From positions 1 through 6,942 of the forward strand of contig JBBQYL010000243.1 of assembly GCA_038208735.1 (NCBI GenBank): a DNA stretch of 6,942 bases, read 5' to 3'. The DNA is from Scleromatobacter sp038208735 (GTDB lineage: Bacteria > Pseudomonadota > Gammaproteobacteria > Burkholderiales > Burkholderiaceae_C). A program made the position numbers and the translations under genes. The notes beneath the pieces were generated by a model. That model was not told the DNA's origin, searched no databases, and worked only from the letters and a program-made list of their open reading frames with translations. Below, piece after piece: positions 1-6,417 of the stretch (the stretch's first letter is position 1; every line of letters starts with the position of its first letter).

Positions 1-205
<205 letters not shown>

Positions 206-208
206 GCG

Positions 209-604
209 ATGGAGCCGCTCACACTCGCCCTCCCTGCCCAGGTGGTTGCCACCGATGCCGCGCTGGCGCTGATCAAGGAACTCGAGGGCCGCCACGGCAA
301 GCTCATGTTCCACCAGTCCGGCGGCTGCTGCGACGGCAGCGCGCCCATGTGCTTCCCGCTGGGCGACTTCATGGTCGGCGACAGCGACGTGTGCCTGGGC
401 GAGATCGGCGGCGTGCCGTTCTACATGAGCGAGTCGCAGTTCGCGTACTGGAGCCACACCCAGCTGATCATCGACGTCGTGCCCGGGCGCGGCGGCATGT
501 TCTCGCTGGAAGGGCCCACCGGCAGGCGCTTCCTCACGCGCTCGCGGTTCTACGAGGACGCGGAGTGGGAGGCGCTGGTGGCCGCGGGCAAGGCGAAGAA
601 CTGA
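209..604 (+). CDS. DUF779 family protein, companion of aldehyde dehydrogenase
   Basis: A 131-residue protein of the DUF779 family, which is commonly encoded beside AldB/ExaC-type aldehyde dehydrogenases; its biochemical role is not established to my knowledge. The family hallmark is the Cys-rich motif HQSGGCCDGSAPMC at residues 35-48, with Cys 40, 41 and 48 and His 35 as possible metal or redox ligands (inference). A second conserved block, GRGGMFSLEGPTGRRFLTRS, lies at about residues 93-112. There is no signal peptide or membrane segment, so it should be cytoplasmic. The start lies three bases after the dehydrogenase stop with no clear Shine-Dalgarno sequence, which points to translational coupling. 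An accessory or maturation role for the dehydrogenase is plausible from context only. Confidence 0.9.
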   Translation: MEPLTLALPAQVVATDAALALIKELEGRHGKLMFHQSGGCCDGSAPMCFPLGDFMVGDSDVCLGEIGGVPFYMSESQFAYWSHTQLIIDVVPGRGGMFSLEGPTGRRFLTRSRFYEDAEWEALVAAGKAKN

Positions 605-617
605 TGTAAAACGGGGC

Positions 618-1052
618 ATGAACCGCGCCGCCTCGCTCCCGTTTCCCGCCCACGACGGCGTCGCATCGGGCGCCGAGGCCGACGCGGCGCCGCCGTACGG
701 CGAACTGGTCACGATCACACGTGTCTTCAACTCGCTCGAGGCCGAGATGCTGCGCGGCTGCCTGCAGGCCGAGGGCATCCCGGCCACGCTGGGCGATGCG
801 CAGACGATCCAGACCGACGCCTTGCTCACCGTGGCGTTGGGCGGCATTCGCGTGATGGTGCCCGCGCCATTCGCGGAGGCTGCGCGATCGACGGTGGACG
901 CGTTCGAGCGCGGCGAACTGGCCATCGACGAGTTGCCGGACGATGCCGCGCCCGCGTTGCCCGACGCGGAACCGACCGGCCCCGCATTCCGGCTCTCGCC
1001 ACTCGCATGGCTGGTGCTGGCCATCGTGGTCATGGCCGTCGTGATCTTCTGA
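618..1052 (+). CDS. DUF2007 domain protein with C-terminal membrane helix
   Basis: A 144-residue protein. Residues about 29-95 match the DUF2007 pattern (labelled 'putative prokaryotic signal transducing protein'): a beta strand ending in TRVFNSLEAEMLRGCLQAEG, then a second strand with GGIRVMVP at 76-82 and a helix rich in Ala and Arg. Such domains have a ferredoxin-like fold related to PII/ACT-like folds, and their ligand is unknown. The first 28 residues are low complexity (Ala, Pro, Asp). After an acidic linker (about 104-120), residues 128-144 form one hydrophobic segment (WLVLAIVVMAVVIF), probably a tail anchor leaving the domain in the cytoplasm. The gene begins 13 bases after the DUF779 stop. 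The Shine-Dalgarno sequence is poor, so the exact start is less certain than the frame. Function unknown. Confidence 0.82.
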   Translation: MNRAASLPFPAHDGVASGAEADAAPPYGELVTITRVFNSLEAEMLRGCLQAEGIPATLGDAQTIQTDALLTVALGGIRVMVPAPFAEAARSTVDAFERGELAIDELPDDAAPALPDAEPTGPAFRLSPLAWLVLAIVVMAVVIF

Positions 1053-1088
1053 CGCGGCGCATACTCTACCGCTCATCTTTCTTCTCTC

Positions 1089-1119
1089 CGAAGCGCTTCG
1101 CGCGGGCTTCGCCTCGCGC
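1089..1119 (+). other. Palindrome plus hairpin directly before the methyltransferase start
   Basis: A perfect 12-base palindrome, CGAAGCGCTTCG, sits at 1089-1100. An adjoining hairpin follows, with arms 1100-1106 and 1113-1119 (seven pairs, one of them G-U) around a six-base loop containing TTCG. The hairpin ends two bases before the ATG at 1122, where a Shine-Dalgarno sequence would be expected, and none is visible. It could lower translation initiation, or it could be a dispersed intergenic repeat element; the repeated GCTTCGC units are visible but its copy number elsewhere is unknown. Confidence 0.45.
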
Positions 1120-1121
1120 CC

Positions 1122-1820
1122 ATGCCCGGTTACGAAGTCAAGCAGCAACGCATCGCCATCGCCGGCGTCGACGACCTGGTCATCCGCTCGCTGCTCGACA
1201 AGCAGCAGTTCGCCGACCCCCAGGGCGACGCGGAGCGGCTGGGCATCTCCTCCTCCCTGTGGCCGCTGTTCGGGCTGCTGTGGCCCTCGGGCAGCCACCT
1301 GGCCGCGCGGCTGGGCGGACGCGGCGTCGTCAAGGCCGAGCGCATCCTGGAGATCGGCTGCGGGCTGGGCCTCGCCAGCCTGGTGGGCCATCGCGCCGGC
1401 GCCGACATCACCGCCAGCGACTGCCATCCGCTGGCCGGCCGCTTCCTCTCGCACAACCTGGTGCTCAACGACCTGGGCCCGATGAAGTACCGCCACGGCC
1501 AGTGGTCGGGCCTGCTGCTGCCGCGCGACGCCATCGACGAGCGCGCTCCGACGGTGGTGCACGGCGAGTTCGACCTGATCATGGGCAGCGACGTGCTCTA
1601 CGAGCGCGACGAGCGCGGCACGCTGGCCAACTTCATCGCGGCGCTGGCGGCGCCCGTGGCCGAGGTCTGGATCGTCGACCCGAACCGCGGCAACCGCGGC
1701 GCGTTCCACAAGAACATGGCGCGCCACGGGTTCCGCATGGAGGAGAGCTACCTCGACCATGAACAAGGGGATGGCGTGGCGGCATACAAAGGGCGGATGC
1801 TCACGTATCGCAGGCTGTAA
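1122..1820 (+). CDS. Class I SAM-dependent methyltransferase (METTL/lysine-methyltransferase-like)
   Basis: A 232-residue cytoplasmic protein with a Rossmann methyltransferase fold. Motif I, LEIGCGLGLAS, is at residues 76-86 and binds S-adenosylmethionine. The acidic residue after strand 2 is Asp 100 in TASDCHP. Asp 151 and GSDVLYE (155-161) form the motif IV region, and strand 5 is EVWIVDPNRG (181-190). The segment SSLWPLFGLLWPSG (44-57) before motif I resembles the W-P/W-x-S region of the METTL21/23-like family (methyltransferase 16 family), whose known eukaryotic members methylate protein lysines. The target of the bacterial protein is unknown, and small-molecule substrates are not excluded. 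The start MPGYEV is chosen because it gives a compact N-terminus, although no ribosome binding site is visible and a hairpin lies just before it. It follows the DUF2007 gene by 69 bases. Confidence 0.88.
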   Translation: MPGYEVKQQRIAIAGVDDLVIRSLLDKQQFADPQGDAERLGISSSLWPLFGLLWPSGSHLAARLGGRGVVKAERILEIGCGLGLASLVGHRAGADITASDCHPLAGRFLSHNLVLNDLGPMKYRHGQWSGLLLPRDAIDERAPTVVHGEFDLIMGSDVLYERDERGTLANFIAALAAPVAEVWIVDPNRGNRGAFHKNMARHGFRMEESYLDHEQGDGVAAYKGRMLTYRRL

Positions 1821-1873
1821 GAGCCCTTCGGGAATGTGGCTTGCTGCATGGCACGAAAGCCGCACCACGCGCC

Positions 1874-1879
1874 AAGGAG
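1874..1879 (+). promoter_or_regulatory. Strong ribosome binding site of the 70-residue ORF
   Basis: AAGGAG lies five bases before the ATG at 1885. It is the clearest Shine-Dalgarno sequence of the + strand group. It fixes the start of the small gene there rather than at in-frame ATGs further upstream that would overlap the methyltransferase. Confidence 0.8.
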
Positions 1880-1884
1880 TCGTC

Positions 1885-2097
1885 ATGAACCCGCTCGTCA
1901 ACCGCAACACCGCCACGTCCGATATCGGCCGCCCGCCTCCGGCCGACGCGCCGATGCAGGTGCTGCCGTGGGCCGAGGATTCGTCGCGCTCCATCGGCTC
2001 CGAAGATGCCAACACGCGCTACCAGGGCGACCTGTTCCTGCCGGGTTGGCTGAAGATCGAGTTGCAGCCGACGGCCGAGCAGGGACCCGGGGCGTAA
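1885..2097 (+). CDS. Small hypothetical protein (70 residues)
   Basis: I do not recognise this protein. It is real by three signs: a near-perfect ribosome binding site (AAGGAG, five bases before the ATG), third codon positions that are mostly G or C like the neighbours, and a stop placed just before a hairpin terminator. It is hydrophilic with no signal peptide, membrane helix or cysteine. The first half is Pro/Asp/Ser rich and probably disordered, with RPPPADAPMQVLPWAED at residues 16-32. The second half has a possible short structured or binding segment, RYQGDLFLPGWLKIEL at 45-60, with aromatic and aliphatic residues. It lies 64 bases after the methyltransferase stop and is the last gene of the + strand group. 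Function unknown. Confidence 0.68.
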   Translation: MNPLVNRNTATSDIGRPPPADAPMQVLPWAEDSSRSIGSEDANTRYQGDLFLPGWLKIELQPTAEQGPGA

Positions 2098-2099
2098 GC

Positions 2100-2139
2100 G
2101 GTCTGGCATCTCCCGCGTACGCGCGGGCAATGCCAGACC
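2100..2139. terminator. Two-part hairpin, likely bidirectional terminator
   Basis: Inverted arms GGTCTGGCAT (2100-2109) and ATGCCAGACC (2130-2139) pair perfectly over ten bases. Inside, after a two-by-two internal loop, CCCGCG (2112-2117) pairs with CGCGGG (2122-2127) around the four-base loop TACG. The hairpin occupies nearly all of the 44 bases between two convergent stop codons (TAA ending at 2097 on + and TAA at 2144-2142 on -), the expected place for a shared terminator. There is no classic T-tract on either side, so termination may be imperfect or may depend on other factors. Confidence 0.75.
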
Positions 2140-2141
2140 CC

Positions 2142-2966
2142 TTACACCACCATCACGTCGACGCCACGGTCGCGAATGGCGTCGACCACCGATGGATGCG
2201 CATGCGTATCGGTGATGAGCATGTCGAGGCAATCGAGCGCGGCGATCACCGACAGGTTGCGGCGCTGCAGCTTCGACGAGTCGGCCACCGCGATCACCTG
2301 GCGCGACACGCGGATCATCTGCGCGTTGAGCTGCGCCTCCATCAGGTGCGGCGTCATCAGCCCGCGCTCGGGATCGAGGCTGTCCACGCCCAGGAACAAC
2401 CGGTCAGCCGACAGCGTGGCCAGCGCGGCCTCCGACTGCGGGCCCGACAACGTGAACGAGTTTGCCCGCAGCACGCCGCCCAGCATCACCAGGTGCACGT
2501 GGCGCGCGTGCGCTAGCGCCATCGCCACGTTGAGCGCGTTGGTGATCACGTTGACGCTGTTGAGCGGCTTCAGCGCCAGCTGCTTGGCGAGCTCGTGCGT
2601 GGTGGAGCCGGAGTCCAGCAGGATCGTGTCGCCGTCGCGGATCAGGCTCGCCGCGGCCTGCGCGATGCGCACCTTCTCCGAATGATGATGGCCGGCGCGA
2701 ATGGACAGCGGCACCTCGTCGCCCTCGCGATGCGACACCGCGCCGCCGTGCGTGCGCAGCAGCGCGCCGCTGGCGGCCAGCGCGCGCAGGTCGGAGCGGA
2801 TGGTGACGGCGGAGGTGTGGAATCGCAGCGCCAGCTCGTCGCTGCTCACGCGGCCCGCCACGTCGATGAGCGCGCGGATCTGGCGCCGGCGTTCCTCCAT
2901 GGCCATCACGTCGCCCGCGAGCGGGCGGCCCGCCAGCGGTGCCCGGTTGTCGTCCCAGAGGGCCAT
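2142..2966 (-). CDS. agaR: DeoR/GlpR-family repressor, AgaR-like
   Basis: A 274-residue transcription factor of the DeoR family. A winged helix-turn-helix covers residues about 24-80 (EERRRQIRALIDVAGRV, then the recognition region TSAVTIRSDLRAL and the wing LLRTHGGAV). The C-terminal sugar-phosphate sensing domain (about 90-250) carries the family motifs: LDSGSTTHELAK at 117-128, ITNALNVA at 141-148, LGGVLRANSFTLSGP at 162-176, FLGVDSLDPERGLMTP at 191-206, and VADSSKLQRR at 227-236. The length is close to E. coli AgaR (about 269), and the RQVIAVADSSK segment is AgaR-like. Linkage to agaS and agaZ supports a role as the operon's repressor, relieved by a pathway phosphate (inference). The start is set by GGAGA seven bases upstream; internal Met 21 or 23 are alternatives with weaker sites. 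It is last in the operon, 20 bases after the kinase, so probably autoregulated. Confidence 0.9.
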   Translation of the reverse strand: MALWDDNRAPLAGRPLAGDVMAMEERRRQIRALIDVAGRVSSDELALRFHTSAVTIRSDLRALAASGALLRTHGGAVSHREGDEVPLSIRAGHHHSEKVRIAQAAASLIRDGDTILLDSGSTTHELAKQLALKPLNSVNVITNALNVAMALAHARHVHLVMLGGVLRANSFTLSGPQSEAALATLSADRLFLGVDSLDPERGLMTPHLMEAQLNAQMIRVSRQVIAVADSSKLQRRNLSVIAALDCLDMLITDTHAHPSVVDAIRDRGVDVMVV

Positions 2967-2973
2967 GCGCGTG

Positions 2974-2978
2974 TCTCC
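2974..2978 (-). promoter_or_regulatory. Ribosome binding site fixing the agaR start
   Basis: On the - strand GGAGA lies seven bases before the ATG at 2966-2964. The internal alternatives at Met 21 and Met 23 lack a comparable site, so this favours the longer form. Confidence 0.6.
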
Positions 2979-2986
2979 GTGAGCGT

Positions 2987-3952
2987 TCAGGCGAGCCCGC
3001 TGCGCGCGAGCGTTTCGACGGCGTCGGGCGACAGCTCGCGGCCCGCGGCGCGCGCGGCGAGCGCCACGGCGCCCAGCACGGGGGCCATCAGCGGCGCGCG
3101 CAGCTCGATGCGGGCGGCGCCGCCGTTCTCCGTGGCCAGCAGGCGCCGCAGCGCCGGCAGCACCAGGCCGCCCTCGCCCAGCACGCTGCCCGACGTGGAC
3201 GCCGCGATGGTGGACACCGACGGCACGCCCAGGATCCGGCGCGTGGCGCGCACCAGCTGCGCCAGCTCGCGCGCGGCCCCTTCGAGGATCTCGCGCGCGT
3301 CGACGTCGCCGGCCGCCGCCGCCTCGTGCACCGCGGTCGCGTAGGCCGCGAAGCCGCTGCGCGCCGCGTCGCTCACCACGAGCCCCGACAGGTCGAGGTC
3401 GGCGGACAGGCTCGCCCGCCGGCGAATGACGTCGTAGAGGATGCCGCGCTCGGCGCGCCCGTCGCTCATGCGCGAGAACAGCGCCAGGCCTTCGCGGGCG
3501 ATCCAGTAGGCGGAGCCTTCGTCGCCGAACACCTCGCCCCAGCCGCCGCAGCGCACCGAGCGGCCCTGCCACGTGCCCCAGGTCATCGACCCGGTGCCGG
3601 CCACCAGCGAGATGCCGTCGGCGCCGCCCAGCGCGCCGGCATGGCTGCATTCCAGGTCGTTGCCGCGGCCCACGGCGATGCCGGGAAACGCCTCGGCGGG
3701 CAGCGCCTCGAGGCGTGCCTGCACGCGGCTGTTCTCGCCGAACGCGGGCAGGCCCACCCAGGCGCCCACGGGCGCGGCCCCGGCCGCGCGCGACACGGCC
3801 TCGGCGCCGCGCCGCAGCGTGGCCAGCACGCCGTCCAGGCCCACCTCGGGGTGGTACAGCGAGCTCTCCACGTGCGTGGCCAGCACCCGGCCCGACTCGT
3901 CGGCCAGCACGAACGCGGTCTTGGTGCCGCCCCCATCGACGCCCAGGTACAT
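2987..3952 (-). CDS. BadF/BadG/BcrA/BcrD-type ATPase, probable N-acetylhexosamine kinase
   Basis: A 321-residue cytoplasmic kinase of the ASKHA (actin-like ATPase) superfamily, similar in build to N-acetylglucosamine kinases. Phosphate loop 1 is DGGGTKT at residues 6-12 near the N-terminus. GNDLECSHAGALGG (97-110) holds the probable catalytic Asp 99. Phosphate loop 2 is VAGTGS (117-122), followed by the family signature GGWGEVFGDEGSAYWI (136-151). The nucleotide-contacting region is GSVLGEGG (255-262), and PVLGAVALA (291-299) is the usual C-terminal helix. All key motifs are present. Context (AgaS, AgaZ, AgaR) makes GalNAc or galactosamine the best candidate substrate, the AgaK role, but the sequence alone does not separate this from GlcNAc. 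Its start is one base after the agaS stop; GGGGAG within the agaS end, five bases upstream, serves as its ribosome binding site. Confidence 0.86.
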   Translation of the reverse strand: MYLGVDGGGTKTAFVLADESGRVLATHVESSLYHPEVGLDGVLATLRRGAEAVSRAAGAAPVGAWVGLPAFGENSRVQARLEALPAEAFPGIAVGRGNDLECSHAGALGGADGISLVAGTGSMTWGTWQGRSVRCGGWGEVFGDEGSAYWIAREGLALFSRMSDGRAERGILYDVIRRRASLSADLDLSGLVVSDAARSGFAAYATAVHEAAAAGDVDAREILEGAARELAQLVRATRRILGVPSVSTIAASTSGSVLGEGGLVLPALRRLLATENGGAARIELRAPLMAPVLGAVALAARAAGRELSPDAVETLARSGLA

Positions 3953-3953
3953 G

Positions 3954-5090
3954 TCAGCTCCCCGAGAGGCCGTGGATCACCACGCCCTGCACCACGCGAT
4001 TGACGGTGCCCGAGCGCGAGGGGCGGTCGGGCGTCAGCTGCAACGACGCCGAGCGGCGCAGCGCCAGCAATTGGGCCACGGTGACGAACGGCGCGATGGT
4101 GCCGAACTCGTCGGCTCCCTCCAGGCCCTCGATGACCAGGTCGACGCCGGCGCCGGCGTCGATGGCCTTGCCGCCGATGGCGAACACGCGGCGCGCGCAG
4201 CCGTCGGCGCGCAGCTCCTTGAGCAGGTCGAGGTCGTAGGCGCGCACCAGCGGGTCGTTGGAGATGAACATCACCACCAGGGTGGCGTCGTTGACGATGG
4301 TCTTGGGCCCGTGGCGAAAGCCCAGCGGCGTCTCGTTGACGGCCACCACCTGGCCGTCGGTGAGCTCCAGCATCTTCAGCGCCGACTCGCGCGCCAGGCC
4401 GCGCAGGCCGTTGCCGCCCAGGTAGACGATGCGGTCGAAGCCCGCGTCGACCAGCTCCCGCGCCACCGTCGCACCGCGCCGGATCGCGTCGGCACCGGCG
4501 GCCGACGGCGCCGCGTCGATGACGCCGAACAGGCGCGCGGCCACCAGCAGCATCGTGGTGAAGCTGGACGTCATCGCGAACGCGCGGTCGTGGGTGCGGG
4601 CCGGCAGCACCAGCAGGCGGGCGTTCGCGCGCTTCGTGGCCGCCTCGGCCAGCGCGCCCTCGGCGTTGCACGTGATGACCAGGTGGCGGCACTGCGGCAG
4701 CACCGCATCGGCGATGTCGACGGCGGCCACGCTCTCGGGGCTGTTGCCCGACCGCGCGAACGACACCAGCAGCGTGGGCACGTCGGCGGGAAACACGAAG
4801 CGTGGCGCGGCCACCAGGTCGGTGGTGGGCACGGCCTCCACGGTGCGGCCCCAGCGGCGCGAGACCACGGGCGCCAGGCTGTCGCCGATGTAGGCCGAGG
4901 TGCCGGCGCCGGTGAACACGACGCGGGTGCGCGGGTCGGCCAGCGCCTCCGCGATCCACGCGGCGACGTCGTCGCCGGCCAGTTGCGCCAGCGCCTCATC
5001 CCACACCGCCGGCTGCTGCGCGATCTCGCGCGCCGTCCACTCGCCACCCTCGGCGGCGAACGCGGACGGATCGATCTCAAGACTCTTCAT
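3954..5090 (-). CDS. agaS: AgaS-type SIS-domain sugar-phosphate deaminase/isomerase
   Basis: A 378-residue cytoplasmic enzyme with two SIS (sugar isomerase) domains, at about residues 40-190 and 205-355. AgaS converts galactosamine 6-phosphate to tagatose 6-phosphate and ammonia in the GalNAc/galactosamine pathway. Visible motifs are FTGAGTSAYIGD (59-70), SFARSGNSPES (110-120), MTSSFTTML (173-181), ARESALKMLELTDG (233-246), GFRHGPKTIV (257-266), the RAYDLDLLKELR segment (283-294), and the AgaS-like tail SGTVNRVVQGVVIH (360-373). The length is close to E. coli AgaS (384), which distinguishes it from GlmS and from shorter NagB-II proteins. Its ATG overlaps the agaZ stop by four bases (ATGA), and AAGGAAA five bases upstream is a good ribosome binding site. 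Family assignment is firm; the deaminase reaction is taken from the family. Confidence 0.93.
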   Translation of the reverse strand: MKSLEIDPSAFAAEGGEWTAREIAQQPAVWDEALAQLAGDDVAAWIAEALADPRTRVVFTGAGTSAYIGDSLAPVVSRRWGRTVEAVPTTDLVAAPRFVFPADVPTLLVSFARSGNSPESVAAVDIADAVLPQCRHLVITCNAEGALAEAATKRANARLLVLPARTHDRAFAMTSSFTTMLLVAARLFGVIDAAPSAAGADAIRRGATVARELVDAGFDRIVYLGGNGLRGLARESALKMLELTDGQVVAVNETPLGFRHGPKTIVNDATLVVMFISNDPLVRAYDLDLLKELRADGCARRVFAIGGKAIDAGAGVDLVIEGLEGADEFGTIAPFVTVAQLLALRRSASLQLTPDRPSRSGTVNRVVQGVVIHGLSGS

Positions 5091-6415
5091 GCCATTTCCT
5101 TGGAGGCTTCCAGGGCCACGCCGCCGCGCGGCGCGCCCGATTGATTGCAGGCTTGGGCGTAGTCGCGCAGCACGTGGGCCACGCCCTCGCGCAGCAGCGA
5201 GCGCACGTCGTTGCGCACGTCGCCCGAGCGCACGCCGTCGTATAGGCGGGGCAGGTACTGGCTTAGCAGCGTGAGCGGCACCGGCTGCGCGCGCGATTCG
5301 AGGTTGGCCAGCAGGCGCTCGCTGGCCTGCGCCACGGCGGGGCTCGCCCAGTAGTAGCGGATGCGGTCGCTGAGGCTGAACTGCAGGTCCAGCGACAGCC
5401 GCTCCGGTTCGGCGTAGTACTTCTGCCAATGGCCGGGCTGCTCGCGCATGGTGGCCAGCACCTGTTGCTTCAGGCCGCTGTCGCCGCGCTCGCCCAGCCA
5501 TTCGCGCTCGATCTCGGCCAGGCCCCACAGCGTCTCGCGCAGCGCGAAGGTGACGCCGGGGCCCACCTTCAGGATGGCGAAGTGGTCGCGCACCAGTTGC
5601 GCCAGCGCCTGCGGGGTCTGGTAGTCGGTGGAGTGCGCCTCGAAGACGATGCCGGGCACCGTCTCGATGAAGGCCGACAGCGCGCGCGCCTTGGCGGGCG
5701 CGTAGTCGATCACCTTGTGGTGGTCGAACTCGACGCCCGGCTGCACCACCAGCCCGATCACGCGGCGCCACGCGGCGTGCAGGCCCAGGCGCTGGAACGC
5801 CTCCTCGTGCACGGCGATGGTGTCGACGGCGTCGGCCGGCCGGGTCACCTCCAGCTCGCCGAGGTCTTCGTGCGCGCCGCCGGGCACCGGCACCTCGGTG
5901 CCGATGACGTAGACCGGCGGCTCGCCGCCCGCCTCGCCCCACGCGTGCTCGCACGCGAGCGCGAGACGCGCGGCGCGCGCGGCCACCAGCGCGGGCGGCA
6001 GCGGCACGCCGTCGTCGGCGCAGGCCATCGAGCAGTCGAGGTGGATCTTGCGGAAGCCGGCCCGCACGTACTCGGACACCAGTGCCTCGGACTTGACCAT
6101 GGCCACCTCCGACGGCTCGCCCTGCCACACATTGGGGCCCAGGTGGTCGCCGCCCAGCAGCAGGCGCGAGGCCGGCACGCGGCAGGTGGCGGCGATGCCG
6201 GAGACGAAGCGGTGGAAATCGGCCGGGCGCATGCCCGTGTAGCCGCCGAACTGGTTCACCTGGTTGGACGTGGCCTCGATCAGCACGGGGGTGCCATGGC
6301 GCGCGCCTTCCGCGAGCGCGGCCTCCAGGACGACGGGATGGGCCGAGCACACGGCGGTGATCCCGACAGGATCGCCCGCCTTGTGGCGGCTCACGAAGTT
6401 GAGCAGGTCGTGCAT
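5087..6415 (-). CDS. agaZ: AgaZ/GatZ/KbaZ family, tagatose-bisphosphate aldolase non-catalytic subunit-like
   Basis: A 442-residue TIM-barrel protein of the GatZ/KbaZ family. In E. coli, KbaZ and GatZ are needed for full activity and stability of the class II tagatose-1,6-bisphosphate aldolase (KbaY/GatY). Conserved blocks are GITAVCSAHPVVLEAAL (18-34), IEATSNQVNQFGGYTGM (46-62), LLGGDHLGPNVWQ (86-98), KIHLDCSMACADD (123-135), VIGTEVPVPGG (170-180), VVQPGVEFDHHKV (223-235), FEAHSTDYQT (258-267) and ILKVGPGVTFALRE (281-294). Asp 90, His 91, His 232 and His 261 look able to bind a metal (inference). It is about 15-20 residues longer than E. coli KbaZ, mostly at the poorly conserved C-terminus. 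No AgaY-type partner is in the window, so a stand-alone role such as sugar-phosphate epimerase must be considered. It starts two bases after the transporter stop; the ribosome binding site is weak, suggesting coupling. Confidence 0.91.
   Translation of the reverse strand: MHDLLNFVSRHKAGDPVGITAVCSAHPVVLEAALAEGARHGTPVLIEATSNQVNQFGGYTGMRPADFHRFVSGIAATCRVPASRLLLGGDHLGPNVWQGEPSEVAMVKSEALVSEYVRAGFRKIHLDCSMACADDGVPLPPALVAARAARLALACEHAWGEAGGEPPVYVIGTEVPVPGGAHEDLGELEVTRPADAVDTIAVHEEAFQRLGLHAAWRRVIGLVVQPGVEFDHHKVIDYAPAKARALSAFIETVPGIVFEAHSTDYQTPQALAQLVRDHFAILKVGPGVTFALRETLWGLAEIEREWLGERGDSGLKQQVLATMREQPGHWQKYYAEPERLSLDLQFSLSDRIRYYWASPAVAQASERLLANLESRAQPVPLTLLSQYLPRLYDGVRSGDVRNDVRSLLREGVAHVLRDYAQACNQSGAPRGGVALEASKEMA
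5095..5101 (-). promoter_or_regulatory. Ribosome binding site of agaS inside the agaZ end
   Basis: AAGGAAA on the - strand, five bases before the agaS ATG, lies within the last codons of agaZ. With the ATGA stop/start overlap it indicates translational coupling of the two genes and supports the chosen start. Confidence 0.65.
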
Positions 6416-6417
6416 TC

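Noticed and set aside
1053..1121. Possible promoter (CATACTCT as a -10-like box) in the gap before the methyltransferase gene
   Set aside because: No -35 partner at a sensible distance; a single weak hexamer in a 69-base gap is not enough to call.
1849..1864. Sigma-54-like promoter (TGGCACG, four bases, CCGCA; GG-N10-GC spacing) before the 70-residue ORF
   Set aside because: The -12 element lacks the usual TTGC. Transcription would begin at about 1875, inside the AAGGAG ribosome binding site, leaving no usable leader.
534..2015. Long open frame (493 codons) on the - strand
   Set aside because: It is antisense to four good + strand genes. Its product is rich in Arg, Ala, His and Gln without family motifs, as expected for shadow frames in high-GC DNA.
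2967..2986. AgaR operator between the kinase and agaR genes
   Set aside because: Only 20 bases, taken up by the ribosome binding site; no repeated or palindromic operator motif is visible. The operator is more likely upstream of the window.
2967..3650. N-terminal extension of the DeoR regulator through the kinase region in the same open frame
   Set aside because: The extension is Arg/Gly/Ala-rich shadow sequence of the kinase gene. The regulator's own domain begins after Met at 2966, which has a GGAGA ribosome binding site.
2939..5144. Long open frames on the + strand across the kinase, agaS and agaR genes
   Set aside because: They oppose genes with clear family motifs on the - strand, and their translations are low-complexity Arg/Ala/Gly/His sequence.
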